DNA of 64,000 nt from DASXAI01 sp963798445 (lineage in GTDB: Bacteria > Actinomycetota > Acidimicrobiia > Acidimicrobiales > Ilumatobacteraceae). A program made the translations under genes and the position numbers. The notes under the pieces are model-generated. The model was not told the DNA's origin. It ran no database searches and saw only the letters and a program-made list of their open reading frames with translations. The DNA lies in NCBI GenBank assembly GCA_963798445.1, contig CAWCTH010000011.1:1-64000 (forward strand), written 5' to 3'. The first letter of the stretch is position 1; the number at the start of each line of letters is the position of its first letter. This document shows, one piece after another, positions 49,155-58,560 of this stretch.

Positions 49155-51831
49155 CTACTGGCCTGACGTCGCTCGCAGTTCGTTGATGTCGAGCGCCGTC
49201 GCCGGCACCTTCACCACGCGGTAGGTCAACGTGGCCACGGGCAACGACACCTGGAGCAACGCGTTGCCGTCCGGATCGACCTCGGTGAACGCCGGCGACG
49301 ATTCCCCACCCCAGGCGATGACCGTGTTGCCGTCGGGCTGGCGACGCACACTGCCGATGCCGAACGACTTGCACGCAGCGTTCGAGCACGGGCCGTCGAT
49401 CGGGCGTTCCCAGACGAACGTGGCGGTGTGAGCCGCAGCGTCGAGGACGTACTCGACGGCCCGCATCTTGCCGGGGACGGTGGGAGCCGGCGGCGTCGCC
49501 GCCGGGCGGTTGTCGAACAGGGTGAGGTGGTTGCCGTCGACGAGCCGGGCGTCATGGGCCAGGTTGAAACCTCCGAGCGGATCGCCCACCACCGGGAAGT
49601 GGATGGCGCCGTCGTGGTTGTCCGGCGTGAACCCGCCGATCTTCCAGAGCACGTTGTGCGTCGACGCGCTCGATGCGCAGGACGGCGTTCATGTAGCGAG
49701 CGCTCACCAGGAGGTCGCCGGTAGCCGGGTCCTCCTCGACGGAGTTGATGTGCAGGAGGTCGTAGGCGTTCGTCGCGGTGGCGCCGCTGATGGCGGCCAC
49801 GTCGCACACGGGCCTCGACTCGGTCAGATCAGTGTGGTCCTTGCTGTTCCACGTCCACACCACGTCACCGGCGGGCGTCACCTCCTGCAGCACGCCGTCG
49901 ATCACCTGGTCGCCGGTGCTGCAGGGCGGGTAGGCGTCGGGGATGTCAGCGACGGGCACCGTGCGCTGCGAGTAGGCCACTACGACGAAGTTGCCGTTGG
50001 CCAGCGGGATCATGTCGTGGTAGTCGGTCACCAGACCGGGACCGGTGCCGATGGTGGTCACCAGGGTGCCGTCGAGCGTGTGCACCTCGTAGCGCTTCGT
50101 CGGGTTGATGTTGAAGTTGGCCCGGACGAAGTTCATCCACGCGAGGTTGCCGTCGGGCAGGAGCTTGAAGTCGATGCTGGCCGGCACCCTGCGGTACCAG
50201 ACCGGCACACCGTTCGTGTCGAGGATGACGACGAAGCGTCCGCTGCCACCGGCCACGCCGTTCTCCAGCATGTAGTAGCCGGCGGCGACGGTGCCCGTCT
50301 TGGCGGTCGTGATCAGCGGGAAGTCGGTCGGCAGGCACCGCACCCAGTACTCGTCCGTGCCCGCGTCGATCACGAGGGCGGCGTTCTCGGCCAAGGATCT
50401 GGTGCCGGTGGTCTCGGTGCCGCCGGCGACGCCGTCGACCGTCAGCGTCGCCCCGGGCAGGGCGGTGGCACTGAAGCTGATGGGGTTGGTGGCGGCGGTG
50501 CAGTGCAGCACGTAGTCGTGGATGTCGGGCCGGAAGAGGGGATCGAGGCCGAGACCGTCGAGGTGCAGCTGCCGGAGCTTCCCCGGGGCGCCGAACGAGC
50601 CGAGCAGGTCGATCACCACATCGGTGCGCTCGAAGGAGTAGACGCACAGGCGACCATCGGCGTCGAGCGGCACCGTGACGAGGTTGGCGGCCTCGTTGCG
50701 CGGCGCGTAGTTCACCGACGAGGTGGCCGGCTGCCCCTGCTGGCAGGGATACACCGTGAGGAACCCTGGCGCCGCCGCCTGGGTCGCGACCACGTTGAGG
50801 AGGAGGTCGTGGGCGCCGTCGGGCATCGCGCCGCCGACGGTCGGGTCGAGGACGCGCGTCTCACCGGGAGCCATCGAGCCGTTCCAGCCACCGGTGCCGT
50901 CGCGGCTGTCGACGAGGCGGGCGGCGGTGATCGGCTGCAGTGGCACCCCACCGTCGGCGGTACCGAACCAGCCAGCGACGTCCACGATGAAGTGGGTGGT
51001 GACGAGGGTGAAGACGCACAGCGTGCCGTCGGTGCCCAGACCCACCATGGCCTGGTTGGCGCGGTTCTCGCCGGGCAGGAAGTTGACCTGCGACGTGAGC
51101 GGCGGGGGCGTGCCGCACGGGTACACGGTGACGTAGCCCGCTTCCTCGGGCTCGGTGACGGTGATGTTGACGGCGACGCCGACGGCCTCTTCGGGCACGA
51201 ACGTGCCCGCCAGCTGAATGGGACGCACCGAGCCGGCGGGCAGCTTGCCGTCGCCGCTGTCGGGCAGGAGGATGATGCGGGTGTCGAGCGCCCGTACCGG
51301 GGCTTGCTCGTGGAAGAGGGCGCCGCCGACGCCGAACCAACCGGTGGCATCGACCACCAGGTTCGTCGCGGCGAACGTGAACAGGCAGACGGTACGGGTG
51401 CTGTCGAGCGGGACGATCACCAGGTTCGGGGTGGGATCGCCGACGCGCGGGTTGACGTTGGACGTGGGCGGCCGGGCCGATCCGCACGGGTACGCCGTCA
51501 CGAAGCCCCGCGCGACGGCCTCCGTCGTGGTGACGTTGAGGGCGATGCCGGCGGCGCCCTCGGGCGCCACCGACGACACGTCGACCGACACCACGCAGCC
51601 GGCCCCGACCTTGGCCGACGGGCGCGTGTCGAGCAGTCGCGTCGGGGTGACCGCGTTGAAGCCGCCGATCGACGGGCCCGCACCGGTCCCGGTGGCCGGC
51701 GCCGGCGTGCAGCCCGCCACTTGGGCGCTGGCGGACGGGGCGGCCACCAGGGGCGCCACCAGGGAAAAAACCACCAGGACGGTCATCACGGGCGCGACAA
51801 AGCGGTGCCGACGAACCCGGATCCGCTCCAT
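49155..51831 (-). CDS. Secreted arylsulfotransferase-like protein with three LLDTR modules (frameshifted)
   Basis: From the ATG at 51831 a signal peptide (FVAPVMTVLVVFSLVAPLVAAPSASA) leads into three ~115-residue repeats. Each opens with a variant of PTRLLDTR or RLVDSRDG and ends near VDATGWFG or VDVAGWFG. Then comes an ASST (arylsulfate sulfotransferase-like) propeller: AGYYMLENGVAGGSGRFVVI, DYHDMIPLANGNFVVV, TWNSKDHTDLTESR, DLLHINSVEEDP. The frame shifts near 49660 (after NAVLRIER) and resumes at NVLWKIGGFTPDNHDGAIHF to the stop at 49155. The enzyme would act outside the cell; its sulfate donor is unknown. The same repeat occurs in the delta-60 protein at 28.6 kb. Confidence 0.82.
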
Positions 51832-51862
51832 TCACGGCAGGATAGGCACCAGGAACCTCGCC

Positions 51863-53239
51863 ATGACGACATCATCATCATCACCACCTCCGCCCCCGAA
51901 GCCGCGACCGGCCCTGGCGGCGTTGCCCAACTACAAGCCCGGGCGGTCGGCCGAGGTGGCCATGGCCGACCACGACCTCGACGCCGCGGTGAAGCTGGCC
52001 TCCAACGAGAACCCCTTCTCGCCGCTGCCGTCGGTGCTGGCCGCCATCGACCGCTCCGCCACCGACTCGCTCAACCGCTACGCCGACCACCGGGCCGCCG
52101 CCCTGCGCGAGGCGCTGGCGTCGCGGCTCCGCCTCCAGCCCGAGCAGGTGGGTGTGGGCTGCGGGTCGGTGGGCTTGCTCCAGCAGATCCTGCTCGCCTA
52201 CGCCGACCCTGGCGACGAGGTGCTGTACGGATGGCGGAGCTTCGAGGCCTACCCGATCTACACCACGATCGTGGGCGCCACGGCCGTCACCGTGCCCAAC
52301 CAGTTCGAGGCCCTCGACATGGCGGCCATCACCGAGGCCGTCACCGACCGCACCCGGGTCGTCTTCGTCACCTCGCCGAACAACCCCACCGGCACCGTGG
52401 TGCGCCACGACGAGCTCGCTGTCCTGCTTGACGCGGTGCCGCCCGAGTGCCTGGTCGTGCTGGACGAGGCGTACCACGAGTACGTCACCGGGCGGCACGC
52501 TCCCGACGCGTTGGCGCTCCTGGCCCAGTGGCCCAACCTCGCCGTGCTGCGGACGTTCTCGAAGGCCTATGGCCTGGCGGCGTTGCGCGTCGGCTACGTG
52601 CTGGCCCATCCCGATGTCGTGAGTGCCATCGATCAGGTGCTGGTGCCGTTCGCCGTCAACGGTTTGGGTCAGGCCGCCGCCCTTGCGTCGCTCGAGGCCG
52701 ACGACGAGCTGGCGGTGCGCGTAACGGAGGTGGTGACCGAGCGCGAGCGCCTCGCCGCCGAGCTGCGCCGGCGAGTCGGTCTGTCCGTGCCCGATCCTCA
52801 GGCCAACTTCGTGTGGCTGCCGGCCGGCCGGCGCGCCGCCGATCTGAGCGTGGCGCTGGAACGAGCGGGCCTCGTGACGCGGCCGTTCCCAGGCGAGGGC
52901 GTGCGCATCACGATCGGTACGCCAGCCGATGGAGACCGCGTGCTGGATGCCATCGAGGCATTGTCCGAACCGCTCGGGCTGGCGGACGCGTGGCTCCTGC
53001 CCGTCGGCGATCGCGCTCGTCACGTGCAGACCGTCGTCGAACGGGTCGACATCATCCGGCAGGGTCGCGACGGCTCGGTCGCCGGCGCCCTCGATGCCCT
53101 GCGCGCCTCGGTGGCGGGGTGGTCGGAGACCGACTGGACGCGCGTGGCGGGTGACGTCGAGCATCACCTGAGCGAACTGGCCCAGCGCGAGGGCGACGGC
53201 GAGCTGGACCTGACGCAGCTCGAAGGTCTGACCCTCTGA
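51863..53239 (+). CDS. HisC-like (aromatic) aminotransferase with C-terminal extension
   Basis: The 458-residue PLP enzyme reads KLASNENPFSPLPSVLAAI, VGCGSVGLLQQILLAYADPGDEVLYGWRSF, FVTSPNNPTGTVV and TFSKAYGLAALRVGYVL (PLP Lys). It is of the histidinol-phosphate aminotransferase subfamily, some members of which transaminate aromatic amino acids. A tail of about 85 residues beyond the usual end (VGDRARHVQTVVERVDIIRQ and on) is not typical. The TGA overlaps the ATG of homogentisate dioxygenase by one base, so the probable role is tyrosine or phenylalanine transamination, the first step of this pathway. The ATG at 51863 follows a spaced AGGAA. Confidence 0.88.
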   Translation: MTTSSSSPPPPPKPRPALAALPNYKPGRSAEVAMADHDLDAAVKLASNENPFSPLPSVLAAIDRSATDSLNRYADHRAAALREALASRLRLQPEQVGVGCGSVGLLQQILLAYADPGDEVLYGWRSFEAYPIYTTIVGATAVTVPNQFEALDMAAITEAVTDRTRVVFVTSPNNPTGTVVRHDELAVLLDAVPPECLVVLDEAYHEYVTGRHAPDALALLAQWPNLAVLRTFSKAYGLAALRVGYVLAHPDVVSAIDQVLVPFAVNGLGQAAALASLEADDELAVRVTEVVTERERLAAELRRRVGLSVPDPQANFVWLPAGRRAADLSVALERAGLVTRPFPGEGVRITIGTPADGDRVLDAIEALSEPLGLADAWLLPVGDRARHVQTVVERVDIIRQGRDGSVAGALDALRASVAGWSETDWTRVAGDVEHHLSELAQREGDGELDLTQLEGLTL

Positions 53240-54411
53240 TGCCGTTCTACCGTTCGGTCGGAGACGTTCCCCGCAAGCGCCACGTCGTGTTCGACGACGA
53301 CGCCGGCGGGTACTTCCACGAGGAGCTGATGGGCATCGACGGCTTCTCGAGCTCGTCTGCTCTTCTGTATCACCGGTGGTCGCCGTCGGCCATCGTCGGC
53401 GCCGAGACCATGGCCGTCGATCGGCCGTCGCTCACCGCCAACGATCCCCTCCTGCCGATGCATCTGCGCACGAGTGAGCTGGCGGTCGGCGGCGATCTCG
53501 TCACGGCGCGCCGGCTCCTGCTCGGCAACGCCGATGTGGTCGTCGGTTTCGCGTCGGCCACCGAGCCGTCGCCCCTGTATCGCAACGCCATCGGCGACGA
53601 GCTCGTCTACGTGCAGTCGGGCCAAGGTGTGCTGGAGACGGTGTTCGGCGCGCTGGCAGCCGGGGCCGGCGACTACGTCGTGATCCCGACGTCCACCACC
53701 CACCGGTGGGTGCCCCAGGGCGACGAGCCGCTCGTGGTCCTCGTCATCGAGTCCACCGGGCACGTGCAGCCGCCATCGCGCTACCTGACGCGCTACGGGC
53801 AGTTCAACGAGTTCGCTCCGTACTGCGAGCGCGACCTGCGCGGTCCCACGGCGGCCCTGCTCGTCGACGGTGACGATGTCGACGTGCTGGTGCGCCAGCG
53901 TGATCAGCTCACCCGCTACACCTACGCCCACCATCCGTTCGACGTCGTCGGTTGGGACGGCGGCCTGTACCCGTACGCGCTGAGCATCCACGACTTCGAG
54001 CCGATCGTGGGCTCACTGCACCAGCCGCCCCCGGTCCACCAGACCTTCGAGGCGCCCAACATCGTGGTGTGCTCGTTCGTGCCTCGGCTCTACGACTTCC
54101 ACCCCGGTGCCATCAAGGTGCCCTACCACCACGCCAACGTCGACTCCGACGAAGTGCTCTTCTACTCGGCGGGAGACTTCATGAGCCGCGCCGGCTCCGG
54201 CATCGGGGTGGGCTCGATCTCCCTGCACCCCGCGGGCTTCGTCCACGGTCCCCAGCCGGGCTCGCTCGAAGCGGCAAGGCCGAAGGATCGCACCGAAGAG
54301 CTGGCCGTCATGCTCGACACCTTCCGGCCGTTGCTCGTGTCCGACGCCGCCCGCTCGGTGTCGGACCCGGCGTATCCGTGGACGTGGGCGCGGCGGCCCG
54401 CCGTTCGGTGA
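53239..54411 (+). CDS. hmgA: Homogentisate 1,2-dioxygenase
   Basis: The 390-residue protein is a cupin-fold iron enzyme that opens homogentisate to maleylacetoacetate. Diagnostic blocks are FSSSSALLYHRWSP, DELVYVQSGQGVLET, QTFEAPNIVVCSFVPRLYDF, and the iron ligands in PYHHANVDSDEVLFYSAGDF and LHPAGFVHGPQPG (His, Glu, His). It overlaps the aminotransferase stop and its own stop overlaps the GTG of the ABC ATPase. With HPPD and the aminotransferase it completes tyrosine to maleylacetoacetate. Isomerase and fumarylacetoacetase genes are not in the window. Confidence 0.95.
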   Translation: MPFYRSVGDVPRKRHVVFDDDAGGYFHEELMGIDGFSSSSALLYHRWSPSAIVGAETMAVDRPSLTANDPLLPMHLRTSELAVGGDLVTARRLLLGNADVVVGFASATEPSPLYRNAIGDELVYVQSGQGVLETVFGALAAGAGDYVVIPTSTTHRWVPQGDEPLVVLVIESTGHVQPPSRYLTRYGQFNEFAPYCERDLRGPTAALLVDGDDVDVLVRQRDQLTRYTYAHHPFDVVGWDGGLYPYALSIHDFEPIVGSLHQPPPVHQTFEAPNIVVCSFVPRLYDFHPGAIKVPYHHANVDSDEVLFYSAGDFMSRAGSGIGVGSISLHPAGFVHGPQPGSLEAARPKDRTEELAVMLDTFRPLLVSDAARSVSDPAYPWTWARRPAVR

Positions 54412-55322
54412 TCTCGGCCCAGCACCTCACGAAGCGCTTCGGCCCGAGGGTGGCCGTCGACGACCTCACCTTCGACGTGACGCCCGGGGTGGTGACCGGC
54501 TTCCTGGGGCCGAACGGGTCCGGCAAGTCGACCACCATGCGGCTGCTGCTGGAACTGGACCACGCCGATGCCGGCACGGCCACGTTCGCCGGCCGCCGCT
54601 ACCGCGAGCTGGCTCGCCCGCTGCGCGAAGTCGGCAGCCTGCTCGACGCCACCTTCGTCCACCCGAGCCGCAGCGCGGCGAACCATCTGCGCTGGATGGC
54701 GGCGTCGAACGACATCCCGGCACCGCGCGTCGGTGAGGTGCTGGGGATGGTGGGGCTCAGCGACGTGGCCGGCCAGGGGGTCGGCCGGTTCTCGCTCGGG
54801 ATGCGTCAACGGCTGGGGATCGCCGGTGCCCTCCTGGGTGACCCCGGTGTGCTCCTGCTGGACGAGCCCGCCAACGGCCTCGACCCGGAGGGCATCCTGT
54901 GGGTGCGCACCTTCCTGAAGTACCTCGCCGGCCAGGGCCGGACGGTCCTGGTGTCGAGCCACCTCCTGGCCGAGATGGCGCTCACCGCTGATCAGCTCGT
55001 GGTGATCGGCCGCGGCCGGCTGATCGCGGCGTGCTCGGTGCAAGCGTTCATCGATCGCTACGCCGGCTCCTACGTGAGCGTGCGCAGTCCCGACGCCGGC
55101 GCGCTGGCCGAACGGCTGCGGCGGCAGGGGGCCACGGTCGAGGCGGCCGCGGATGGTGCGCTGCACGTCGTGGGCGTCGACGCGCCGGCCATCGGGGAGC
55201 TGGCGGCAGCGAACGGCATCGTGCTGCACGAGCTGGCACCGCGCACCGCGTCGCTGGAAGAGGCGTTCCTCGACGTGACGCGCGACGAGCAGGAGTACGC
55301 CGGCGAGATGCCTCATGGCTGA
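54408..55322 (+). CDS. ABC transporter ATP-binding protein
   Basis: The 304-residue ATPase has Walker A GFLGPNGSGKSTTMR, signature RFSLGMRQRLGIAG, Walker B VLLLDEPANGLDPEG and switch SSHLLAEMALTADQ. This is the CcmA/NatA-like class that pairs with ABC-2 permeases. The GTG at 54408 overlaps the homogentisate dioxygenase stop (GTGA), tying it to the tyrosine operon. The C-terminal ~80 residues end in TASLEEAFLDVTRDE, typical of this class. The gene overlaps the permease start by eight bases. Confidence 0.93.
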   Translation: MISAQHLTKRFGPRVAVDDLTFDVTPGVVTGFLGPNGSGKSTTMRLLLELDHADAGTATFAGRRYRELARPLREVGSLLDATFVHPSRSAANHLRWMAASNDIPAPRVGEVLGMVGLSDVAGQGVGRFSLGMRQRLGIAGALLGDPGVLLLDEPANGLDPEGILWVRTFLKYLAGQGRTVLVSSHLLAEMALTADQLVVIGRGRLIAACSVQAFIDRYAGSYVSVRSPDAGALAERLRRQGATVEAAADGALHVVGVDAPAIGELAAANGIVLHELAPRTASLEEAFLDVTRDEQEYAGEMPHG

Positions 55323-56059
55323 CGCCATCCGCAGCGAGTGGATCAAGCTGCGCACGGCGCGAGCCAACATCGTGCTCCTGCTGCTGGCGTTGTTCGTGCC
55401 CGTGCTGCTGACCGCCCTGGTGACGGGTACTACCCCGCTGGACACGCTGCCCGACGACACGCCGGCCAACCGTTTCAGCCTCACCCTTGCGGGCGCCGGT
55501 ATCGGAGGCACCCTCTTGGGGGTGCTGGGCGTGCTCGTGATCGGCTCCGAGTACCGCCACAACACCATCCGCGTCACCTTCGCGGCGGTGCCCCGCCGCC
55601 GGCGCGTGTTCGTCGCCAAGATCGTCACGGTGGCGGCGGTCGCTCTGGTCGTGGGCATCGTGTCCGTGGCGTCGTCGTACACCGCCGGTTCAGCCATCCT
55701 CGGCGCCCGTGGCTTCGGAGTGTCCCTGTCGGACGCGGGCGTGCCCCGCTCGCTGCTGGGCGCTGTGCTGGTGGCGGTGCTGCAGGGTCTGATCGGGCTG
55801 GGGGTGGGCACGATCATCCGCGCGACCGCAGGGGCTATCACGCTGCTCATCGTGTATCCGCTCGTCGTCGAGTCATTGCTGGTCAACTTCGTGCCCAGTG
55901 TGGGGAAGTACCTGCCGTTCGCTGCCGGTGCCGCGCTGCAGACGCCTGACGGCGCCGCGCGACGTGCTGTCGCCGTTGGTGGGTGGTGCGATCGCCGTGA
56001 CCTTCCTGGCCGCGGTCCTGGTCGTGGCGGGCGCGCTGCTCGAGTCCCGCGATGCCTGA
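55315..56059 (+). CDS. ABC-2 type permease (frameshifted near end)
   Basis: The frame from the ATG at 55315 reads EWIKLRTARANIVLLLLALFVP, then TLLGVLGVLVIGSEYRHNTI and GVGTIIRATAGAITLLIVYP, the layout of NatB-like ABC-2 permeases with six spans. After AALQTPDG (near 55950) the frame changes. The missing sixth span is found in another frame as GGAIAVTFLAAVLVVAGALL, ending with TGA at 56057-56059. It is partner of the ATPase just upstream. The break is probably one missing or extra base. Confidence 0.85.
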
Positions 56060-56103
56060 TCCAGGCTGACCGCGCCATCGGTGCGGTCCACTAGAACCAA
56101 CCG

Positions 56104-56760
56104 ATGCGCATCACCCTTCCCTCCGGAACGCCCGCCGAGCTCGCCCGACCCGACGGTGACCCGACGATGGGTCTCGTCGTGGCCCCCGACATCTTCGGCT
56201 TGCGCCCGCTGTTCGACGACCTGGCGGCGCGCATCGCCAGTGAGGAACAGGTCGTGGTGTGCGCGGTCGAGCCCTTCCCCGGCCAGGACCTGCCGCTCGA
56301 TGTCGAGCCCCGCTTCGCCGCCGTGCCCGCGCTGCAGGACACCGACGTGTTGCGCGACCTCGCTGACGCCGCCGACATCACCGGCGCCGAGCGGGTGGGT
56401 CTGATCGGTTTCTGCATGGGCGGCATGTACGCCTTCAAGGCCGCCGGTCTGGGCCGATTCGATCGCATCGTCAGCTTCTACGGGATGATCCGCGTGCCGG
56501 AGACGTGGCGCAGTGACGGCCATCGTGAGCCGCTCGATGCCATCACCCGCCCGGGTGGCTCACCGGTGCTGGCCGTCATCGGCGAGCGCGACTCCTACAC
56601 CCCTCCGGCTGACGTGGCCGCCCTCGAGCTGGCCGGTGCTTCGGTGGCGCGCTACCCCGATGCGGAGCACGGGTTCGTTCACGACGCGTCGCGGCCGGCT
56701 CATCGCCCCGACGACGCGGCCGACGCCTGGGCGCGCGCCTGGTCGTTCCTGCGCGGCTAG
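56104..56760 (+). CDS. Dienelactone hydrolase family protein
   Basis: The 218-residue alpha/beta hydrolase has the DLH nucleophile elbow GFCMGGMYAF (Cys in place of Ser), acid around VIGERDSYTPP and His in DAEHGFVHDASRP. The core VVAPDIFGLRPLFDDLAARIA matches the family start. DLH proteins hydrolyse dienelactones and related esters in aromatic degradation, which fits the tyrosine catabolic genes nearby, but the substrate is not proved. Its TAG and the convergent Crp gene's TAG share the palindrome CTAG. Confidence 0.9.
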   Translation: MRITLPSGTPAELARPDGDPTMGLVVAPDIFGLRPLFDDLAARIASEEQVVVCAVEPFPGQDLPLDVEPRFAAVPALQDTDVLRDLADAADITGAERVGLIGFCMGGMYAFKAAGLGRFDRIVSFYGMIRVPETWRSDGHREPLDAITRPGGSPVLAVIGERDSYTPPADVAALELAGASVARYPDAEHGFVHDASRPAHRPDDAADAWARAWSFLRG

Positions 56761-57416
56761 CGGGCGCGCATGGTGAGGCGGTCGCGCTGGACGATGCGGT
56801 AGCGCCGATCGTGCTGCTCGATCCAGCCGAGCCTGATGAAGCTGGCGATCGCCTTGTTGACCCGCTCGCGCGATGCACCCACCATCCCGGCCAGCTCCTC
56901 CTGCGTGACGGGCAGCAGGAATTCGTCAGCTCCGCCGGCCAGTTCCAGCAGACGTTTTGCCGTGCGACCGGTGACGTCCAGGAACACGGAGTCGGCGAGA
57001 GCCTCGTCGGTGGTGCGCAGCCGCCCGACGAGGAGCCGCACGACACCCCACAGCAGCCGGGGCTCGGCCTCGAACACCGCCCGCACCGGCTCGTACGGGA
57101 TGGCCAGGACCTGCGAGGACTCCAAGGCGCGGGCCTCGGCCGACCGGGGAAGGCCGTCGAGCAGCCCCATCTCGCCGAGCAGATCACCCGCTTCCATGAG
57201 GGCGAACACGCTCTCGCGCCCGTCGATGGCGCGACTGGCGATGGCGATGCGGCCCGAGATGACGACGAACAGCTCCTCCGGTGCGGCGCCTTCGTCGAAC
57301 AGCACGTCGCCGCGAATCAACACGCGCATCGAGCCGCGCTTTTCGAATTCGCTCAGTTGCTCGCGACTGACGCCCGCGAAGAATTCGGTGGCGGCCAGCA
57401 GTTCCTCATGGGCCAT
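56757..57416 (-). CDS. Crp/Fnr-family regulator
   Basis: The 219-residue protein has a cyclic-nucleotide-binding domain (RVLIRGDVLFDEGAAPEELFVVISGRIAI, GDLLGEMGLLDGLPRSAEARALE) and a Crp-type HTH (LLPVTQEELAGMVGASRERVNKAIASF). The GEMGLLDG...RSAEARA phosphate cassette suggests cyclic-nucleotide binding like Crp. The ATG at 57416 has 32 bp to the divergent ispD start, so the two may share a promoter region. Confidence 0.94.
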   Translation of the reverse strand: MAHEELLAATEFFAGVSREQLSEFEKRGSMRVLIRGDVLFDEGAAPEELFVVISGRIAIASRAIDGRESVFALMEAGDLLGEMGLLDGLPRSAEARALESSQVLAIPYEPVRAVFEAEPRLLWGVVRLLVGRLRTTDEALADSVFLDVTGRTAKRLLELAGGADEFLLPVTQEELAGMVGASRERVNKAIASFIRLGWIEQHDRRYRIVQRDRLTMRAR

Positions 57417-57448
57417 GGCAAGGGCGGAGGGTACTACCGTCTTGGGAC

Positions 57449-58084
57449 GTGCCCGGGGCGGTGTGGACGATCGTGGTGGCCGCGGGCGCGGGATCCCGCT
57501 TCGGTGGCGCCAAGCAGTTCGCCGACCTCGGCGGTCGACGCGTGGCCGACTGGGCCATCGAGGCGGCGTCAGCGGCGACCGATGGCGTGGTCGTGGTCGT
57601 GCCGCCAGGCACGCTGCTCGAGCCCGGCACCGTGGCCGGCGGCGCCACTCGCGCCGAGTCGGTGCGCTGCGGTCTCGCCGCGGTACCGGACGACGTCGAG
57701 ATCGTGGTGGTGCACGACGCCGCCCGCCCTTTTGCCGGCCGGGCCTTGTTCGATGCCGTCGTGGCGGCGGTGCGCTCCGGAGCCGACGGCGCGGTGCCGG
57801 CGCTCCCGGTCGCCGACACCGTCAAGCAGGTCGATGCCGCCGGTGTCGTGGTCGCCACCCCCGAGCGCGCCACTCTGGTAGCGGTGCAGACCCCTCAGGC
57901 CTTCCGCGCCGGCGCGCTGCGCCAGGCCCACGACGGTGGCGGCGAGGGCACCGACGACGCCTCGCTGGTCGAGGCCGCGGGTGGGCGGGTGGTCACCGTC
58001 GCCGGCGATCCGGCGAACCGCAAGCTCACGGTGCCCGACGATCTCGAGTGGGCCCGCCAGCGGGTCGTAGGGGAGCGGCGATGA
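57449..58084 (+). CDS. ispD: 2-C-methyl-D-erythritol 4-phosphate cytidylyltransferase
   Basis: The 211-residue protein joins CTP and MEP in the non-mevalonate isoprenoid pathway. The CTP-binding VVAAGAGSRFGGAKQF, VHDAARPFAGRALF, ADTVKQVDAAG and TPQAFRAGALRQAH blocks are those of IspD. The start is the GTG at 57449, with little room for a ribosome site behind the divergent Crp gene. The stop overlaps the ispF ATG, the usual coupling. Confidence 0.95.
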   Translation: MPGAVWTIVVAAGAGSRFGGAKQFADLGGRRVADWAIEAASAATDGVVVVVPPGTLLEPGTVAGGATRAESVRCGLAAVPDDVEIVVVHDAARPFAGRALFDAVVAAVRSGADGAVPALPVADTVKQVDAAGVVVATPERATLVAVQTPQAFRAGALRQAHDGGGEGTDDASLVEAAGGRVVTVAGDPANRKLTVPDDLEWARQRVVGERR

Positions 58085-58560
58085 TGACGATGCGCGTCGG
58101 CCAGGGGTTCGACGTCCACCGGTTCACCGACGACCCCGCCCGGCGGATGGTGCTCGGCGGTGTCGCGTTTCCCGGTGAGCGGGGCCTGGCCGGTCACAGC
58201 GACGCGGACGTCGTGGCCCACGCCGTGGCCGACGCGCTGCTCGGTGCGGCCGGGCTGGGCGACATCGGCCAGCACTTCCCGGACACCGACGCCCGGTGGC
58301 TCGGCGCCGACTCCATCGACCTGCTCCGCGAGGTGGCCCACATGCTGGAGACGGCCGGATGGACGGCCGTGAACGTCGACTGCAGCGTGGTGTGCGAACG
58401 ACCCGTGCTGGCGCCGCGGCGCGGGGAGATGGAGGCCCGCTTGCTCGACGTCGTGGGTGCGCCGGTGAGCGTGAAGGGCCGGCGGGCCGAGAGTCTCGGT
58501 GCGATCGGCCGGGGCGAAGGCATCGCCTGCTGGGCCGTCGCGCTGGTGGCCAAGACGTGA
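58081..58560 (+). CDS. ispF: 2-C-methyl-D-erythritol 2,4-cyclodiphosphate synthase
   Basis: The 159-residue enzyme forms the cyclodiphosphate in the MEP pathway. Metal-binding GFDVHRF (Asp, His), GHSDADVVAHAVADALLGAA and GDIGQHFPDTD are complete; GAIGRGEGIACWAV closes the fold. It overlaps ispD by four bases and rlmB by four (GTGA). Length is normal. Confidence 0.96.
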   Translation: MMTMRVGQGFDVHRFTDDPARRMVLGGVAFPGERGLAGHSDADVVAHAVADALLGAAGLGDIGQHFPDTDARWLGADSIDLLREVAHMLETAGWTAVNVDCSVVCERPVLAPRRGEMEARLLDVVGAPVSVKGRRAESLGAIGRGEGIACWAVALVAKT

